The notes under the pieces were generated by a model. That model had not been told where the DNA came from. It did no database searches and saw only the letters and a list, made by a program, of their open reading frames with translations. A stretch of DNA of 64,000 nt from CAVTSA01 sp963737225 (GTDB lineage Bacteria > Chloroflexota > Dormibacteria > Dormibacterales > Dormibacteraceae), in assembly GCA_963737225.1 (NCBI GenBank), contig CAVTSA010000002.1, forward strand, positions 186,001 through 250,000, written 5' to 3'. A program made the position numbers and the translations under genes. Shown here one piece after another: positions 46,567 through 54,626 of this stretch (position 1 is the stretch's first letter; each line of letters begins with the position of its first letter).

Positions 46567-47028
46567 ATGACGGCACGGATGCAGAACCCGGCGATGCTGA
46601 TCCCGGATGCGGCGAAGCCCTCCCAGGAGATGTGGGCGGCAGCGCACAAGGGCGGCGTCTCGGGAAAGGTCCTGGAGCTGATCCACCTGCGCGTGAGCCA
46701 GATCAACGGGTGCAGCTTCTGCGTGGATTCGGCGCGCCGCAGCGCCGAGGCGAAGGGCGAGTCGATGGAGAAGCTGTTCGCGGTCTCCGCCTGGCATGAA
46801 GCACCCTACTTCTCGGACGCGGAGCGGGCGGCGCTGGCGCTGGCGGAGTCGGTGACCCGGATCGCCGACGATCCCGATCCGGTGCCCGACGCGATCTGGG
46901 ACGAGGCGGCTCGCCATTACGACGAGCGCGGGCTGGCGGCGCTGCTGCTCGCGATCGCGACGGTCAATGTCTGGAACCGGTGCAACGTCGCGGTGCGGCA
47001 GCCGGCCGGCGAGATGGCCTGGGCCTGA
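46567..47028 (+). CDS. Carboxymuconolactone decarboxylase / AhpD-like protein
   Basis: This 153 aa all-helical protein has the AhpD redox pair in SQINGCSFCVDSARRSA (C-x-x-C at about 48-51). It therefore probably acts as a peroxidase or disulfide reductase rather than a decarboxylase. The family repeat continues with ERAALALAESVTRI and AALLLAIATVNVWNR. ATG 46567 has AAGGAGAG about 11 nt upstream. It is divergent from an ECF41 sigma factor, and such sigma factors commonly control a CMD-type gene. Confidence 0.88.
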   Translation: MTARMQNPAMLIPDAAKPSQEMWAAAHKGGVSGKVLELIHLRVSQINGCSFCVDSARRSAEAKGESMEKLFAVSAWHEAPYFSDAERAALALAESVTRIADDPDPVPDAIWDEAARHYDERGLAALLLAIATVNVWNRCNVAVRQPAGEMAWA

Positions 47029-47035
47029 CCGCAGC

Positions 47036-47149
47036 CCCGAGGTGCACCAACGGGCCCTTCGCGTGAGGAATAAGCCCGGAGGTGCACCAACGGGTCCTTC
47101 CCGTCCGGGGTAAGCCCCGGAGGTGCACCAACGGGCCCTTCGCGTGGGG
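47036..47149. repeat. Triple direct repeat, family D, copy 1
   Basis: GGTGCACCAACGGG occurs at 47041, 47081 and 47122, spaced 40 and 41 bp, each followed by YCCTTCSCGT. The core GGTGCACC is a perfect palindrome, and GCCCGGAGGTGC/CCCCGGAGG repeats precede the second and third units. The block fills the gap between the CMD gene and the acetyltransferase. It is not a CRISPR array: the spacers are about 12 nt and themselves similar. Confidence 0.8.
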
Positions 47150-47185
47150 TGGGAGAGGGGTCCGGGCTATCGTGGGAGTGCCGCG

Positions 47186-49879
47186 ATGCCCGAGCCCACG
47201 CCCCGGCGTCCACCGCCGGTGCCCCCGCCGCCGGAGGCCGACGTCGTCCTCCGCGACGGGAGCACCGTGCACGTGCGGGGCGCGACCCCGGCCGACTTCG
47301 AGGGCCTGAGGTCCTTCCTCTCCTCGCTCTCCGAACAGTCGCGCCTGCTCCGCTTCTTCGGCCCCATCGGGGACTTCACCAAGGTCACCGAGACCTTCCT
47401 CCAGGTCGACTTCCCGACCCGGGTCAGTCTCCTCGCCCTCCGCGGCCACCGGATCATCGGCCACGGTTTCTACGCTGAGGACGGCCCCCATCGCGCCGAG
47501 GTGGCGCTGGCGATCGCTGACGGACTGCAGGGGCAGGGCCTCGGGACGCTCCTCCTCGGGCACCTGGCAGCATATGCGGCGGCGGCCGACATCGACACGT
47601 TCACCGCCGACGTGCTCCCCGAGAACTACCGGATGCTGGGCGTGTTCCGTGCCAGCGGCTACCCGATTCGGGGGCGCTCCAGCTACGGTGTGGTGAGCAT
47701 CGAGTTCCCCACCTCCCGTGGCGCCGACCTGGACCGGTTCGAGAAGCGTGACCAGCAGGCGGCGGTCGCGGCACTGAAACGGTTCCTCGCGCCGGGCGCG
47801 ATCGCGGTCGTCGGCGCCTCCCGCGAGCGCGGGAAGGTGGGCGGCGAGATCTTCCACAACCTGCTGACCTCGGGCTTCCCGGGACCGGTGTTTCCGATCA
47901 GCCCCCACCCCGTCGTGCAGTCGGTCGCGGCCTACCCCGACATCCGTCAGACCCCGGGGCCGGTCGACCTGGCGATCGTCGCCGTGCCGCCCGAGGGCGT
48001 CATCGAGGTGGTCCGGCAGTGCGCGGAGAAGGGGGTGCCGGCGATCGTCGTGGTTACCGCGGGGTTCGCCGATGCCGGCCCCGAGGGGGCCGCGCGACAG
48101 GAGGCGCTGGTCGACGTCTGCCGGGAGACGGGGATCCGCATGGTCGGACCGAACTCGATCGGCATCGGCTCGACGACCGGCGACCCCACGTTCAACGCCA
48201 CCGCCGCCCCCTGGGCGCCGTTGGAGGGGCGGGTCGGCTTCCTCTCGCAGAGCGGTTCGCTCGCCCTGGCGGTGGTCGAGCACACGCGGCTGATCGGCCT
48301 CGGGCTCTCCCACCTGGTCTCGGTCGGCAACAAGGCCGACATCTCCGCCAACGACCTCCTCGAGTTCTGGGAGGACGATCCCCACACCGACGTGATCGTG
48401 CTCTACCTGGAGTCGTTCGGCAACGCGCGGCGCTTCTCGCGCCTGGCGCGCCGCCTGACCCGGCGCAAGCCGGTGTTGGTGGTGAAGAGCGCCCGCACCG
48501 CCGCCGGCGCGCGGGCGAGCAGCACCAGCGGGTCGCTCCTGAGCGAGGCCGACGGCACCCTGGAAGCACTGTTCCGGCAGTCCGGGGTGATTCGCGCCGA
48601 GTCGCTGGGCGACCTGCTCGACATCGCGAACCTGCTGTCGCGCCAGCCGGCCCCCCACGGCCCGCGGGTCGGCATCCTGACCAACGCGGGTGGCTTGGGC
48701 GTCCTGTGCGCGGATGCCTGCGTGACGGGCGGGCTCGAGGTCCCGGATCTCTCCGAGGGACTCCGGGTGCGGCTGCGGGCCGAGTTGAAGGTGGTCTCCC
48801 GATTCCAGAATCCGATCGACGTCTCGCACCAGGCCGGCCCGGAGGTCTACCAGCGGGCGCTGCGGATCCTCGCCGAGTCGGGCGAGTTCGACAGCCTGAT
48901 CGTGCTCTTCATCCCACCGCTGCTGACGGGCGTCGAGCAGGTGGTCTCGACGATCGAGCAGACGGTGCCCGCACTGCGCCCGGACCTACCGGTGCTCGGC
49001 GTCTTCACCAGCCGCTGGGGGACGCAGATGCGGAGCCAGGTGGTGCCGCGCTTCGAGTTTCCGGAGGACGCGGCAAGGGCGCTGGCCAGGGTCTACCAGT
49101 GGCAGCAGTGGCGAGAGCGGCCCGACGAGCCACCCTGGCGGCCGCCGGACCCCCACTCCGACCGGGCGAGGGCGCTCGTCGCGACCGCGCTGGGCCGGGG
49201 GGAGGACCGCCTGTCGCCGGCCGAGGTGCCCGCCCTCCTCGACTGCTACCAGATCGACCAGCTGCCGGTGGAGACCGCCCACGACGCCGCCGAGGTGGCG
49301 GAGGTCGCTCAACGCAGGGCCTCCACCGTCGAACCCCTGGTGCTGCGGGGAGTGGGACCCCAGATCACCGACCGCCGGCGCCAGAACGGGGTGGTCGTCA
49401 ACCTCCACAACGCGGACGAGGCTCGAGAGGCGGCGGAGTCGATGGCAGCGCGGCTGCCGGTGGCGAGCTTCACGCTGCAGCCGATGCTCCACGGAGCGAT
49501 TCAGCTCGTCCTGGGGGTGGCGCAGGACCCGGTCTTCGGTCCCGTCCTCGCGTGCGCGGGGTCGGTGCCACAGGCGGACCACCCGGATCTGCTGGAGACG
49601 CGGCTGCTGCCGCTGGGCGAGCTGGAGGCGGACGAGATGGTCGGGCGCCTGCTCGACACGCCGGTTCTGCGTCCCCTGCGTGGCGACCAGGCGGTGGCGT
49701 CGGGGCTGCGCGATCTGGTGCTGCGACTCTCGGCGCTGAGCGAGGACCTGGCGGAGGTGCAGGAGCTGGACTGTGACCCGGTGCTGCTGGTGCCCGGTCG
49801 GGTCACGGTGGCCGACGCCGGCGTCCGGGTCGCGATGCCGGCACCCCGCCCGCCGGCGGAGGCGCGGCTGCGCGGCTAG
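47186..49879 (+). CDS. GNAT-acyl-CoA synthetase (NDP-forming)-like fusion, Pat-type protein acetyltransferase
   Basis: This 897 aa fusion starts with a GNAT domain (about 20-175, acetyl-CoA loop near ADGLQGQGLGTLLLGHLA). A CoA-binding domain (FLAPGAIAVVGASRERGKVG), ligase-CoA-like segments (GRVGFLSQSGSLALAVVEHT, SVGNKADISANDLLEFW) and a C-terminal ATP-grasp-like part follow. In ADP-forming acetyl-CoA synthetases the segment after VVKS-R contains a phosphorylated His in SHTG. Here it reads ASSTSGS, so that histidine is absent, as in Pat lysine acetyltransferases. A role in acetylating enzymes such as Acs is inferred. ATG 47186 has GGGAG 7 nt upstream. Confidence 0.85.
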   Translation: MPEPTPRRPPPVPPPPEADVVLRDGSTVHVRGATPADFEGLRSFLSSLSEQSRLLRFFGPIGDFTKVTETFLQVDFPTRVSLLALRGHRIIGHGFYAEDGPHRAEVALAIADGLQGQGLGTLLLGHLAAYAAAADIDTFTADVLPENYRMLGVFRASGYPIRGRSSYGVVSIEFPTSRGADLDRFEKRDQQAAVAALKRFLAPGAIAVVGASRERGKVGGEIFHNLLTSGFPGPVFPISPHPVVQSVAAYPDIRQTPGPVDLAIVAVPPEGVIEVVRQCAEKGVPAIVVVTAGFADAGPEGAARQEALVDVCRETGIRMVGPNSIGIGSTTGDPTFNATAAPWAPLEGRVGFLSQSGSLALAVVEHTRLIGLGLSHLVSVGNKADISANDLLEFWEDDPHTDVIVLYLESFGNARRFSRLARRLTRRKPVLVVKSARTAAGARASSTSGSLLSEADGTLEALFRQSGVIRAESLGDLLDIANLLSRQPAPHGPRVGILTNAGGLGVLCADACVTGGLEVPDLSEGLRVRLRAELKVVSRFQNPIDVSHQAGPEVYQRALRILAESGEFDSLIVLFIPPLLTGVEQVVSTIEQTVPALRPDLPVLGVFTSRWGTQMRSQVVPRFEFPEDAARALARVYQWQQWRERPDEPPWRPPDPHSDRARALVATALGRGEDRLSPAEVPALLDCYQIDQLPVETAHDAAEVAEVAQRRASTVEPLVLRGVGPQITDRRRQNGVVVNLHNADEAREAAESMAARLPVASFTLQPMLHGAIQLVLGVAQDPVFGPVLACAGSVPQADHPDLLETRLLPLGELEADEMVGRLLDTPVLRPLRGDQAVASGLRDLVLRLSALSEDLAEVQELDCDPVLLVPGRVTVADAGVRVAMPAPRPPAEARLRG

Positions 49880-49924
49880 GCGGGGGCTCGGAATACCACC
49901 TGCCCGCCGGCCGTAGGGACCGGC

Positions 49925-50359
49925 ATGGCGAAACGACCGATCGACGAGACGACCCCGTTCGGAAAGCGCGTCGCCGAGCGCCTGCGCAGCGAGAGCGTGG
50001 TCTGGCTGACCACGGTGGGCCGGGACGGCGCGCCGCAGCCCAACCCCGTCTGGTTCCTGTGGGACGGTGCCGAGGGCGTGGTCGTCTACAACGCGGTCGG
50101 CGCGCACCGGATGCAGCACGTCAAGGAACGCCCCGAGGTGTCGCTGAACTTCAACTCCGGCGCCGGCGGGGATGACATCGTGGTGCTCCGAGGCCGCGCC
50201 GTCGAGGCGCCCGAGATCCCTGCCTCGGACCAGGATCCGAGCTACCAGGCCAAGTACGGCGGGGCGATCGCGAGCGGCGGCTGGGGGACCCCGGCCGAGT
50301 TCGATCGCCAGTATCCGCACAAGCTCCGGATCACGATCGACGGCGCCAGGGGCTGGTGA
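49925..50359 (+). CDS. PPOX-class, probably F420-dependent, oxidoreductase (TIGR03667-like)
   Basis: This 144 aa split-barrel protein has the flavin/F420-binding strand pattern SVVWLTTVGRDGAPQPNPVWFLWDGA, then AVGAHRMQHVKERPEVSLNF. The sequence fits the actinobacterial/Chloroflexota PPOX subfamily annotated as F420-dependent. The cofactor is inferred from similarity and not proven. It stands alone, 45 bp after the acetyltransferase gene and convergent with the MFS gene. Confidence 0.82.
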   Translation: MAKRPIDETTPFGKRVAERLRSESVVWLTTVGRDGAPQPNPVWFLWDGAEGVVVYNAVGAHRMQHVKERPEVSLNFNSGAGGDDIVVLRGRAVEAPEIPASDQDPSYQAKYGGAIASGGWGTPAEFDRQYPHKLRITIDGARGW

Positions 50360-50387
50360 GCAAGAGGGGCGGGCAAGGCGCGGCCGC

Positions 50388-51770
50388 CTATGCCGGGGCC
50401 CGCCGACGACCTGGCGTGGCGACGCTGATGAGCACCAGGATCACCGAGATCCCGAGCATGATCAGCCCCATCAGGTGGAGACCGGCGTCGGTCGCCTGCT
50501 CGCGAAAGATCAGACCCAGGATCGTGGTCATGGAGATGGCGCCCAGGTAGCGCGAGGTCTGGAAGAGCCCGCCGGCGGTCCCGGTCTCGGTCGGAGGAGC
50601 GCTGGCGAACAGCGCCGTCTGCAGGCCGAGCGAGTTGAGAGCCGTGGGCACGCCCTCGACCAGCCCGATGGCGGCGATGACGGCGACGGGGGTGCTGTGG
50701 TCCAGGACCAGGACCAGCAGCGATCCGGCGACCATGAACACCGACCCCACGATCAGGGGTAGCCGCGTGCCCGAGCGTTCGATCATGAGCGCCGCGACCG
50801 GCGTCACCACCACCCCCATCGCGGATACCGGCAGCAGCAGCAGGCCGGACGCGAAGACGCCGAACCCCCGTGACTGCTCGAACCAGAGCGGGAACCCGAA
50901 GAAGATGCCGTAGAACACGACGTTGACGAGGATGAACTGGCCGAAGACGCCGAGCAGTCGTGGTCGGCGCACCAGCATGCGAACGTCGAAGAACGGCGCC
51001 GGGCGACGCCATTCGTAGAGGACGAGCAGAAGCGCGGACGCCGGGGGAATGGCCAGCAGCGCCCAGGTCGGGTAGGGCGAGACCGTGAACAGGAACCAGA
51101 GCAGAACCGCGATCGTGATGCTGAACAGCGCGACTCCGAGCGGATCGATGAGGCGGGCGATCTCCGCCGCCCGGATTCCGACCTCCCGGGCCGGGTCACG
51201 TGGGAGCCAGAGGGCACCCAGGATCAGCCCCGTGATGGCGATCGGGACGTTGATGATGAAAATGGCCTCCCACCCCGCGAGCGCGACCAGGATGCCGCCG
51301 ATCACAGGCCCCAGCCCGGCACTTGCGTTGGCGGCGATCGAAAGGGCGCCCAACGCACGCGGCGGCGTCCTGCCGCCCGACGCGGTCCGGATCATCGCCA
51401 GCGCCGCCGGGTACGCGGTCGAGGTGCCGAGCGCCTGCAGGAGGCGGATCACGATCAGCGCCCCGAAGCTCGGCACCAGCGGAGCAGCCAGGCCGGTCAG
51501 CGTGACCACGACCAGACCGGCCAGGAAGACGCGCCGGGGACCGAAGCGGTCGGCGATCCGGCCCATCAGCGGCTGAGCGACGGCGGCCGCCAGGTAAAAG
51601 CTGTTGACCAGCCAGGTGACGGTCAGGAGGGTGACGCCGAAGTCGCCCTGGAGGCGGTCCAGCGCGACCGCGATCATCGACGAGTTGAGCGGGTTGAGGG
51701 GGGTCCCGAAGAGCACGGCGACCATCAGCCGCGTGGGCACGCGTTTGGTCTGACGGGCCTGCTCTCCCAC
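50388..51770 (-). CDS. MFS transporter (DHA2 drug:H+ antiporter type)
   Basis: This 460 aa integral membrane protein has 12 to 14 hydrophobic segments. Motif A-like residues are in MGRIADRFGPRRVFLAG between helices 2 and 3, and the antiporter motif C region is near ASAGLGPVIGGILVALAGWEAIFIINVPIA. The N-terminus TPLNPLNSSMIAVALDRLQGDFGV is typical for DHA2-type exporters. GTG 51770 is chosen as the first codon near a family-like start. It lies next to a GntR/FCD regulator on the same strand, but separated from it by a repeat. The substrate is unknown. Confidence 0.9.
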   Translation of the reverse strand: MGEQARQTKRVPTRLMVAVLFGTPLNPLNSSMIAVALDRLQGDFGVTLLTVTWLVNSFYLAAAVAQPLMGRIADRFGPRRVFLAGLVVVTLTGLAAPLVPSFGALIVIRLLQALGTSTAYPAALAMIRTASGGRTPPRALGALSIAANASAGLGPVIGGILVALAGWEAIFIINVPIAITGLILGALWLPRDPAREVGIRAAEIARLIDPLGVALFSITIAVLLWFLFTVSPYPTWALLAIPPASALLLVLYEWRRPAPFFDVRMLVRRPRLLGVFGQFILVNVVFYGIFFGFPLWFEQSRGFGVFASGLLLLPVSAMGVVVTPVAALMIERSGTRLPLIVGSVFMVAGSLLVLVLDHSTPVAVIAAIGLVEGVPTALNSLGLQTALFASAPPTETGTAGGLFQTSRYLGAISMTTILGLIFREQATDAGLHLMGLIMLGISVILVLISVATPGRRRAPA

Positions 51771-51790
51771 GGCCTCAGACCCTAGTCCGC

Positions 51791-51848
51791 CGTTTGCCGG
51801 GAAGGGGACTCGACGTGCACGCCGGCAGAGGGCCACTTGCCGGGAAGC
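51791..51848. repeat. Paired direct repeat, family E
   Basis: TTGCCGGGAAGGGG at 51794 and TTGCCGGGAAGCGG at 51837 are direct copies 43 bp apart, between the end of the GntR gene and the start of the MFS gene, both on the minus strand. The first is preceded by CCGTT as in family B. Confidence 0.6.
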
Positions 51849-51861
51849 GGCCCGCCGCCCG

Positions 51862-52620
51862 CTACGCGCCGGGCGGGGAGTCCACGATGGCCAGGCCGGT
51901 GGCGCGGAACCGGCGGCGCTCCGCCTCCAGCGACTCGAGGAGCCGGTCACGGGTGCGCCGCAGATGGTCGACGATCAACGACTGGGCCCGCTCCGGGTCG
52001 CGGGCGGCGATCGCCTCCAGGACAAGACGGTGCTCGTCCCAGGCCTGGCGGCGCCGTTCCTCGGTGCGCACCTCGAGCCAGCGGGGCCGCTCGAGACGGG
52101 TCATCGCACCACTCACCGCCTCGACCAGAAAGCGATTGCCGGTCAGGCGGGCGAGCTCGATATGGAAATCCGTGCCCAGTCGGTGACCCTCCTCACGGGT
52201 GGGGTCGACGGCGATCGCCTGGAACAGGTCCATGACGCGCGCCAGATCCTCGTCCGGCGCGCGCTCGCAGGCGATGCGCACGGCAGCCGTCTCGATCGCC
52301 TCGCGGAACTCCTCCAGCGCTCGAATCTCCTCCAGGTCGATCGGGGAGACGATCCACCCTCGGCCGTCGCGCTGCACCAGGCCCTCCGCCTGGAGGCGGA
52401 GCAGGGCGGCGCGGACCGGGGTCCGGGAGGCTTCGAACGCCTTCTCCAGCCGCCGTTCGGTCAGCCTCTCGCCAGGCGCGAGGTCGAGGTCCTGGATCGC
52501 CCGCCGCAGGCCCTGCTCGATCGCGGCCGCCTGGGAGGTGTCCGCACGGGCGGGGGTACCCCCCCGCATTCCCCCCGAGGGAAGACGACTCACTTGCTTA
52601 CTTGAGCTCGCTTCGCTCAC
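51862..52620 (-). CDS. GntR family transcriptional regulator, FCD subfamily
   Basis: This 252 aa regulator has a winged HTH at about 30-95 (LTERRLEKAFEASRTPVRAALLRLQAEGLV) and an FCD ligand domain at about 100-235. Metal ligands of FCD proteins appear as Asp/His in GTDFHIELA, His in WDEHRLVLEAI and His in IVDHLRRTRDR, so it probably binds a metal-coordinated carboxylate. GTG 52620 begins directly after the stop of the upstream gene. The first 20 residues are low-complexity and ATG at residue 18 is another option. It ends an operon with the FAD monooxygenase and the EndoU-like gene. Confidence 0.87.
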   Translation of the reverse strand: MSEASSSKQVSRLPSGGMRGGTPARADTSQAAAIEQGLRRAIQDLDLAPGERLTERRLEKAFEASRTPVRAALLRLQAEGLVQRDGRGWIVSPIDLEEIRALEEFREAIETAAVRIACERAPDEDLARVMDLFQAIAVDPTREEGHRLGTDFHIELARLTGNRFLVEAVSGAMTRLERPRWLEVRTEERRRQAWDEHRLVLEAIAARDPERAQSLIVDHLRRTRDRLLESLEAERRRFRATGLAIVDSPPGA

Positions 52621-53286
52621 TCAGGCGTCGATGACCGGGAACGCGGTGAGCGGGCGCCCGGTCTTGGCGTCGAGATAGCCGAACATGTGCAGCCCGCCGG
52701 CGATCGCGGACCAGGCACCGGTGGTGACGTCGACCGCCATCGACCGCGAGCGTCCAGCCTCCAGCACCGTCTGCGTCACCCGCTCGGTGCTCCAGTCCTC
52801 GGGGAAGAAGGTGTGGTCGGTGATCGGCCGGTCATGCCAGTCGCCCGTGTCCTCGTCCTGCCAGCCCACGGTGGCGCGGTAGCAGCCGGAGGACCGCTCG
52901 GGCGACCGCCAGCCCCGCTCCCGCTCCTCCACCAGGTAGAGGCGGAACAGGTCGAACGCGGCCTCCAGCTCGGCTCGGGGCAGGATCAGCGGCTCCCAGA
53001 GGTCGTACTGGCTGATCAGGAATGAGGTCTCCTGCGAGACGGCGACGGTGCAGGCGTTGCCGTCGACCCGCCGGTCCTCGACCGCGGTCGCGTGCCGGGC
53101 ATCGTCCAGATGCTCGCGGAAGCGGTCGGCGCCGGCCAGGTTCTCCTGCACATCCCCCATCAGCCAGGCGGCCACCGGCTCCATCCCCGGCGGCGTCGCC
53201 AGCCGCAGCCGTCCCTCCACGTCACGGTGGAACGAGAAGCGGTCGGCGACCGGGAACAGCGGATCGGGCTGGCGACTGGCAGGCAT
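52621..53286 (-). CDS. UPF0231-like / EndoU-like fusion protein
   Basis: This 221 aa protein has two parts. The N-terminal half (about 15-115) resembles YacL/UPF0231 with FHRDVEGRLRLATPPGMEPV and WLMGDVQENLA. The C-terminal third (about 150-220) resembles the bacterial EndoU nuclease domain known from polymorphic toxins: ITDHTFFPEDWSTERV, then GAWSAIAGGLHMFGYLD and TGRPLTAFPVIDA. The final Tyr found in some EndoU toxins is Phe here. There is no secretion signal. It might be a cytoplasmic RNase-like protein or a domesticated toxin. It lies between the monooxygenase and the GntR gene. Both assignments rest on motif memory. Confidence 0.5.
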   Translation of the reverse strand: MPASRQPDPLFPVADRFSFHRDVEGRLRLATPPGMEPVAAWLMGDVQENLAGADRFREHLDDARHATAVEDRRVDGNACTVAVSQETSFLISQYDLWEPLILPRAELEAAFDLFRLYLVEERERGWRSPERSSGCYRATVGWQDEDTGDWHDRPITDHTFFPEDWSTERVTQTVLEAGRSRSMAVDVTTGAWSAIAGGLHMFGYLDAKTGRPLTAFPVIDA

Positions 53287-53313
53287 CGCCGCAAACCGTA
53301 CAACGGGGTCTCC

Positions 53314-54531
53314 TCACGCCGCCTGTTCCTTCACCGTCCCGGGGTAGTTCGGGAGCTCGATCGCATCCGCCTTCTCGAAGACCCCCGCCATCAGCCGGCG
53401 CATCGGCCAGCGGGTCAGCCACCGCATCGACAGCGCGTGGAGGCGGATCGTCCAGGCGGTCCTGGGTGCGAAGCCGGCGACGCCGCCTGGAGGCAGGTCC
53501 TGCGCCTGCGTGACGTAGGGGCGCATCCGCTCCTCGTACCGGGCGAACGCGACCGCGTGATCGCCCGCCGCGTGCTGCAGCTCGCCCGCCAGCACGTAGG
53601 CCCCGACCAGCGCGAGGCTGGTGCCGAGTCCGGTCAGCGGCGTCGGGCAGTACCCGGCGTCGCCCAGGAGGACGACTCGCCCCCGTGACCAGCGGTCGAG
53701 GTGGACCTGCGCCGTGCTGTAGAAGTAGAGGTCCCGGGCGCCCCACATCGTCTCCACCAGACGGGGGATCTCCCAGCCGGCCCCGGCGAACCGTGCCGCG
53801 ACCAGCTGCCGGGCGGCTTCCGCGTCGGCCGGCGGTCGCTCCCCGGGGACCGTGCGAATGCCGAACGATGCCTTGACCTCGCCCGCCAGGCGTCCCGGCC
53901 GGGCGCTGGCGACCAAGCCGCCCGGGAGGTTGCACATCAGAAGCCACCGGTCGAGGTCGAGATCGACGGTTGCGGTCCAGCCGACGCTCAGGAGGCCGAG
54001 GTCCCGGAGACAGCTCTCGTCGGACCCGACGGCCAGCCGGCGCACCGTCGAACGCAGCCCGTCGGCGCCGACCACCAGGTCGAAACGCCGTGGCGCCGAT
54101 CGCTCGAACTCGACTTCGACCGCTTCGTTGGTCTGGCGCAGCGAGGTGATCGAGTCGCCGAAGCGGTACTCGGTGCCCGGCGGAGACGCTTCGATGAGGA
54201 GGCGGCTCAGATCGCCGCGCAGGATCTCGATCTCGGAGACGATGCCGCCGCCGCCGAACGCATCCACCGGCATCCGCGCGGTGATCCGGCCGCGCCCATC
54301 GACGAGGGCGAATCCGCGCTGGTCGACGCTCAGCTCGCGAGCGCCGGACAGCAGGTCCATCCGCTCCATGACGGTCCGGCCGGCACCCCGCAGGTCGACC
54401 GCCTGACCCCCCGTCCGCAGGTCGGGCGCCCGCTCCACGACGGTGACCTGCCAACCCGCTCGCCCGAGCCAGAAGGCGAGCGCGGGTCCCGCGACGCCGG
54501 CTCCGCTGATGAGGACGCTGTGGTTTGTCAT
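53314..54531 (-). CDS. FAD-dependent monooxygenase (aromatic hydroxylase / TetX-like)
   Basis: This 405 aa class A flavoprotein hydroxylase has the Rossmann motif VLISGAGVAGPALAFWLG at the N-terminus, the DG motif VVGADGLRSTVRR at about 165 and the GD motif VLLGDAGYCPTPLTGLGTSLAL at about 290. Members hydroxylate phenolic or antibiotic substrates with NAD(P)H and O2. ATG 54531 is the obvious first Met. It is divergent from a GntR-TetR hybrid regulator, so it is probably inducible by its substrate. The EndoU-like gene follows 27 bp later on the same strand. Confidence 0.9.
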   Translation of the reverse strand: MTNHSVLISGAGVAGPALAFWLGRAGWQVTVVERAPDLRTGGQAVDLRGAGRTVMERMDLLSGARELSVDQRGFALVDGRGRITARMPVDAFGGGGIVSEIEILRGDLSRLLIEASPPGTEYRFGDSITSLRQTNEAVEVEFERSAPRRFDLVVGADGLRSTVRRLAVGSDESCLRDLGLLSVGWTATVDLDLDRWLLMCNLPGGLVASARPGRLAGEVKASFGIRTVPGERPPADAEAARQLVAARFAGAGWEIPRLVETMWGARDLYFYSTAQVHLDRWSRGRVVLLGDAGYCPTPLTGLGTSLALVGAYVLAGELQHAAGDHAVAFARYEERMRPYVTQAQDLPPGGVAGFAPRTAWTIRLHALSMRWLTRWPMRRLMAGVFEKADAIELPNYPGTVKEQAA

Positions 54532-54539
54532 ATAGTGCA

Positions 54540-54626
54540 GCGTACGTCGTACAATCAGTGTACGCACGAACTAGTACAGTGAACGAATTCGACGTTCGGG
54601 AGCAGGCCACATGCGAACTAGTGCAC
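54540..54626. promoter_or_regulatory. Divergent promoter region with GntR-type dyads
   Basis: Between the monooxygenase and the hybrid regulator are GTACGTCGTAC (54542-54552), GTGTACGCAC (54559-54568) and two direct copies of CGAACTAGTRCA at 54567-54578 and 54614-54625. The second copy lies inside the first codons of the regulator. These are candidate operators for the N-terminal GntR or the TetR-type HTH. Confidence 0.5.

Noticed and set aside
47036..47149. CRISPR array
   Set aside because: Only three units, spacers of about 12 nt that are themselves similar, and no cas genes.
52585..52620. Palindromic AGCGAAGCGAGC stretch at the GntR gene start as a mobile-element end
   Set aside because: Low-complexity and seen only once in the window, with no matching partner end.
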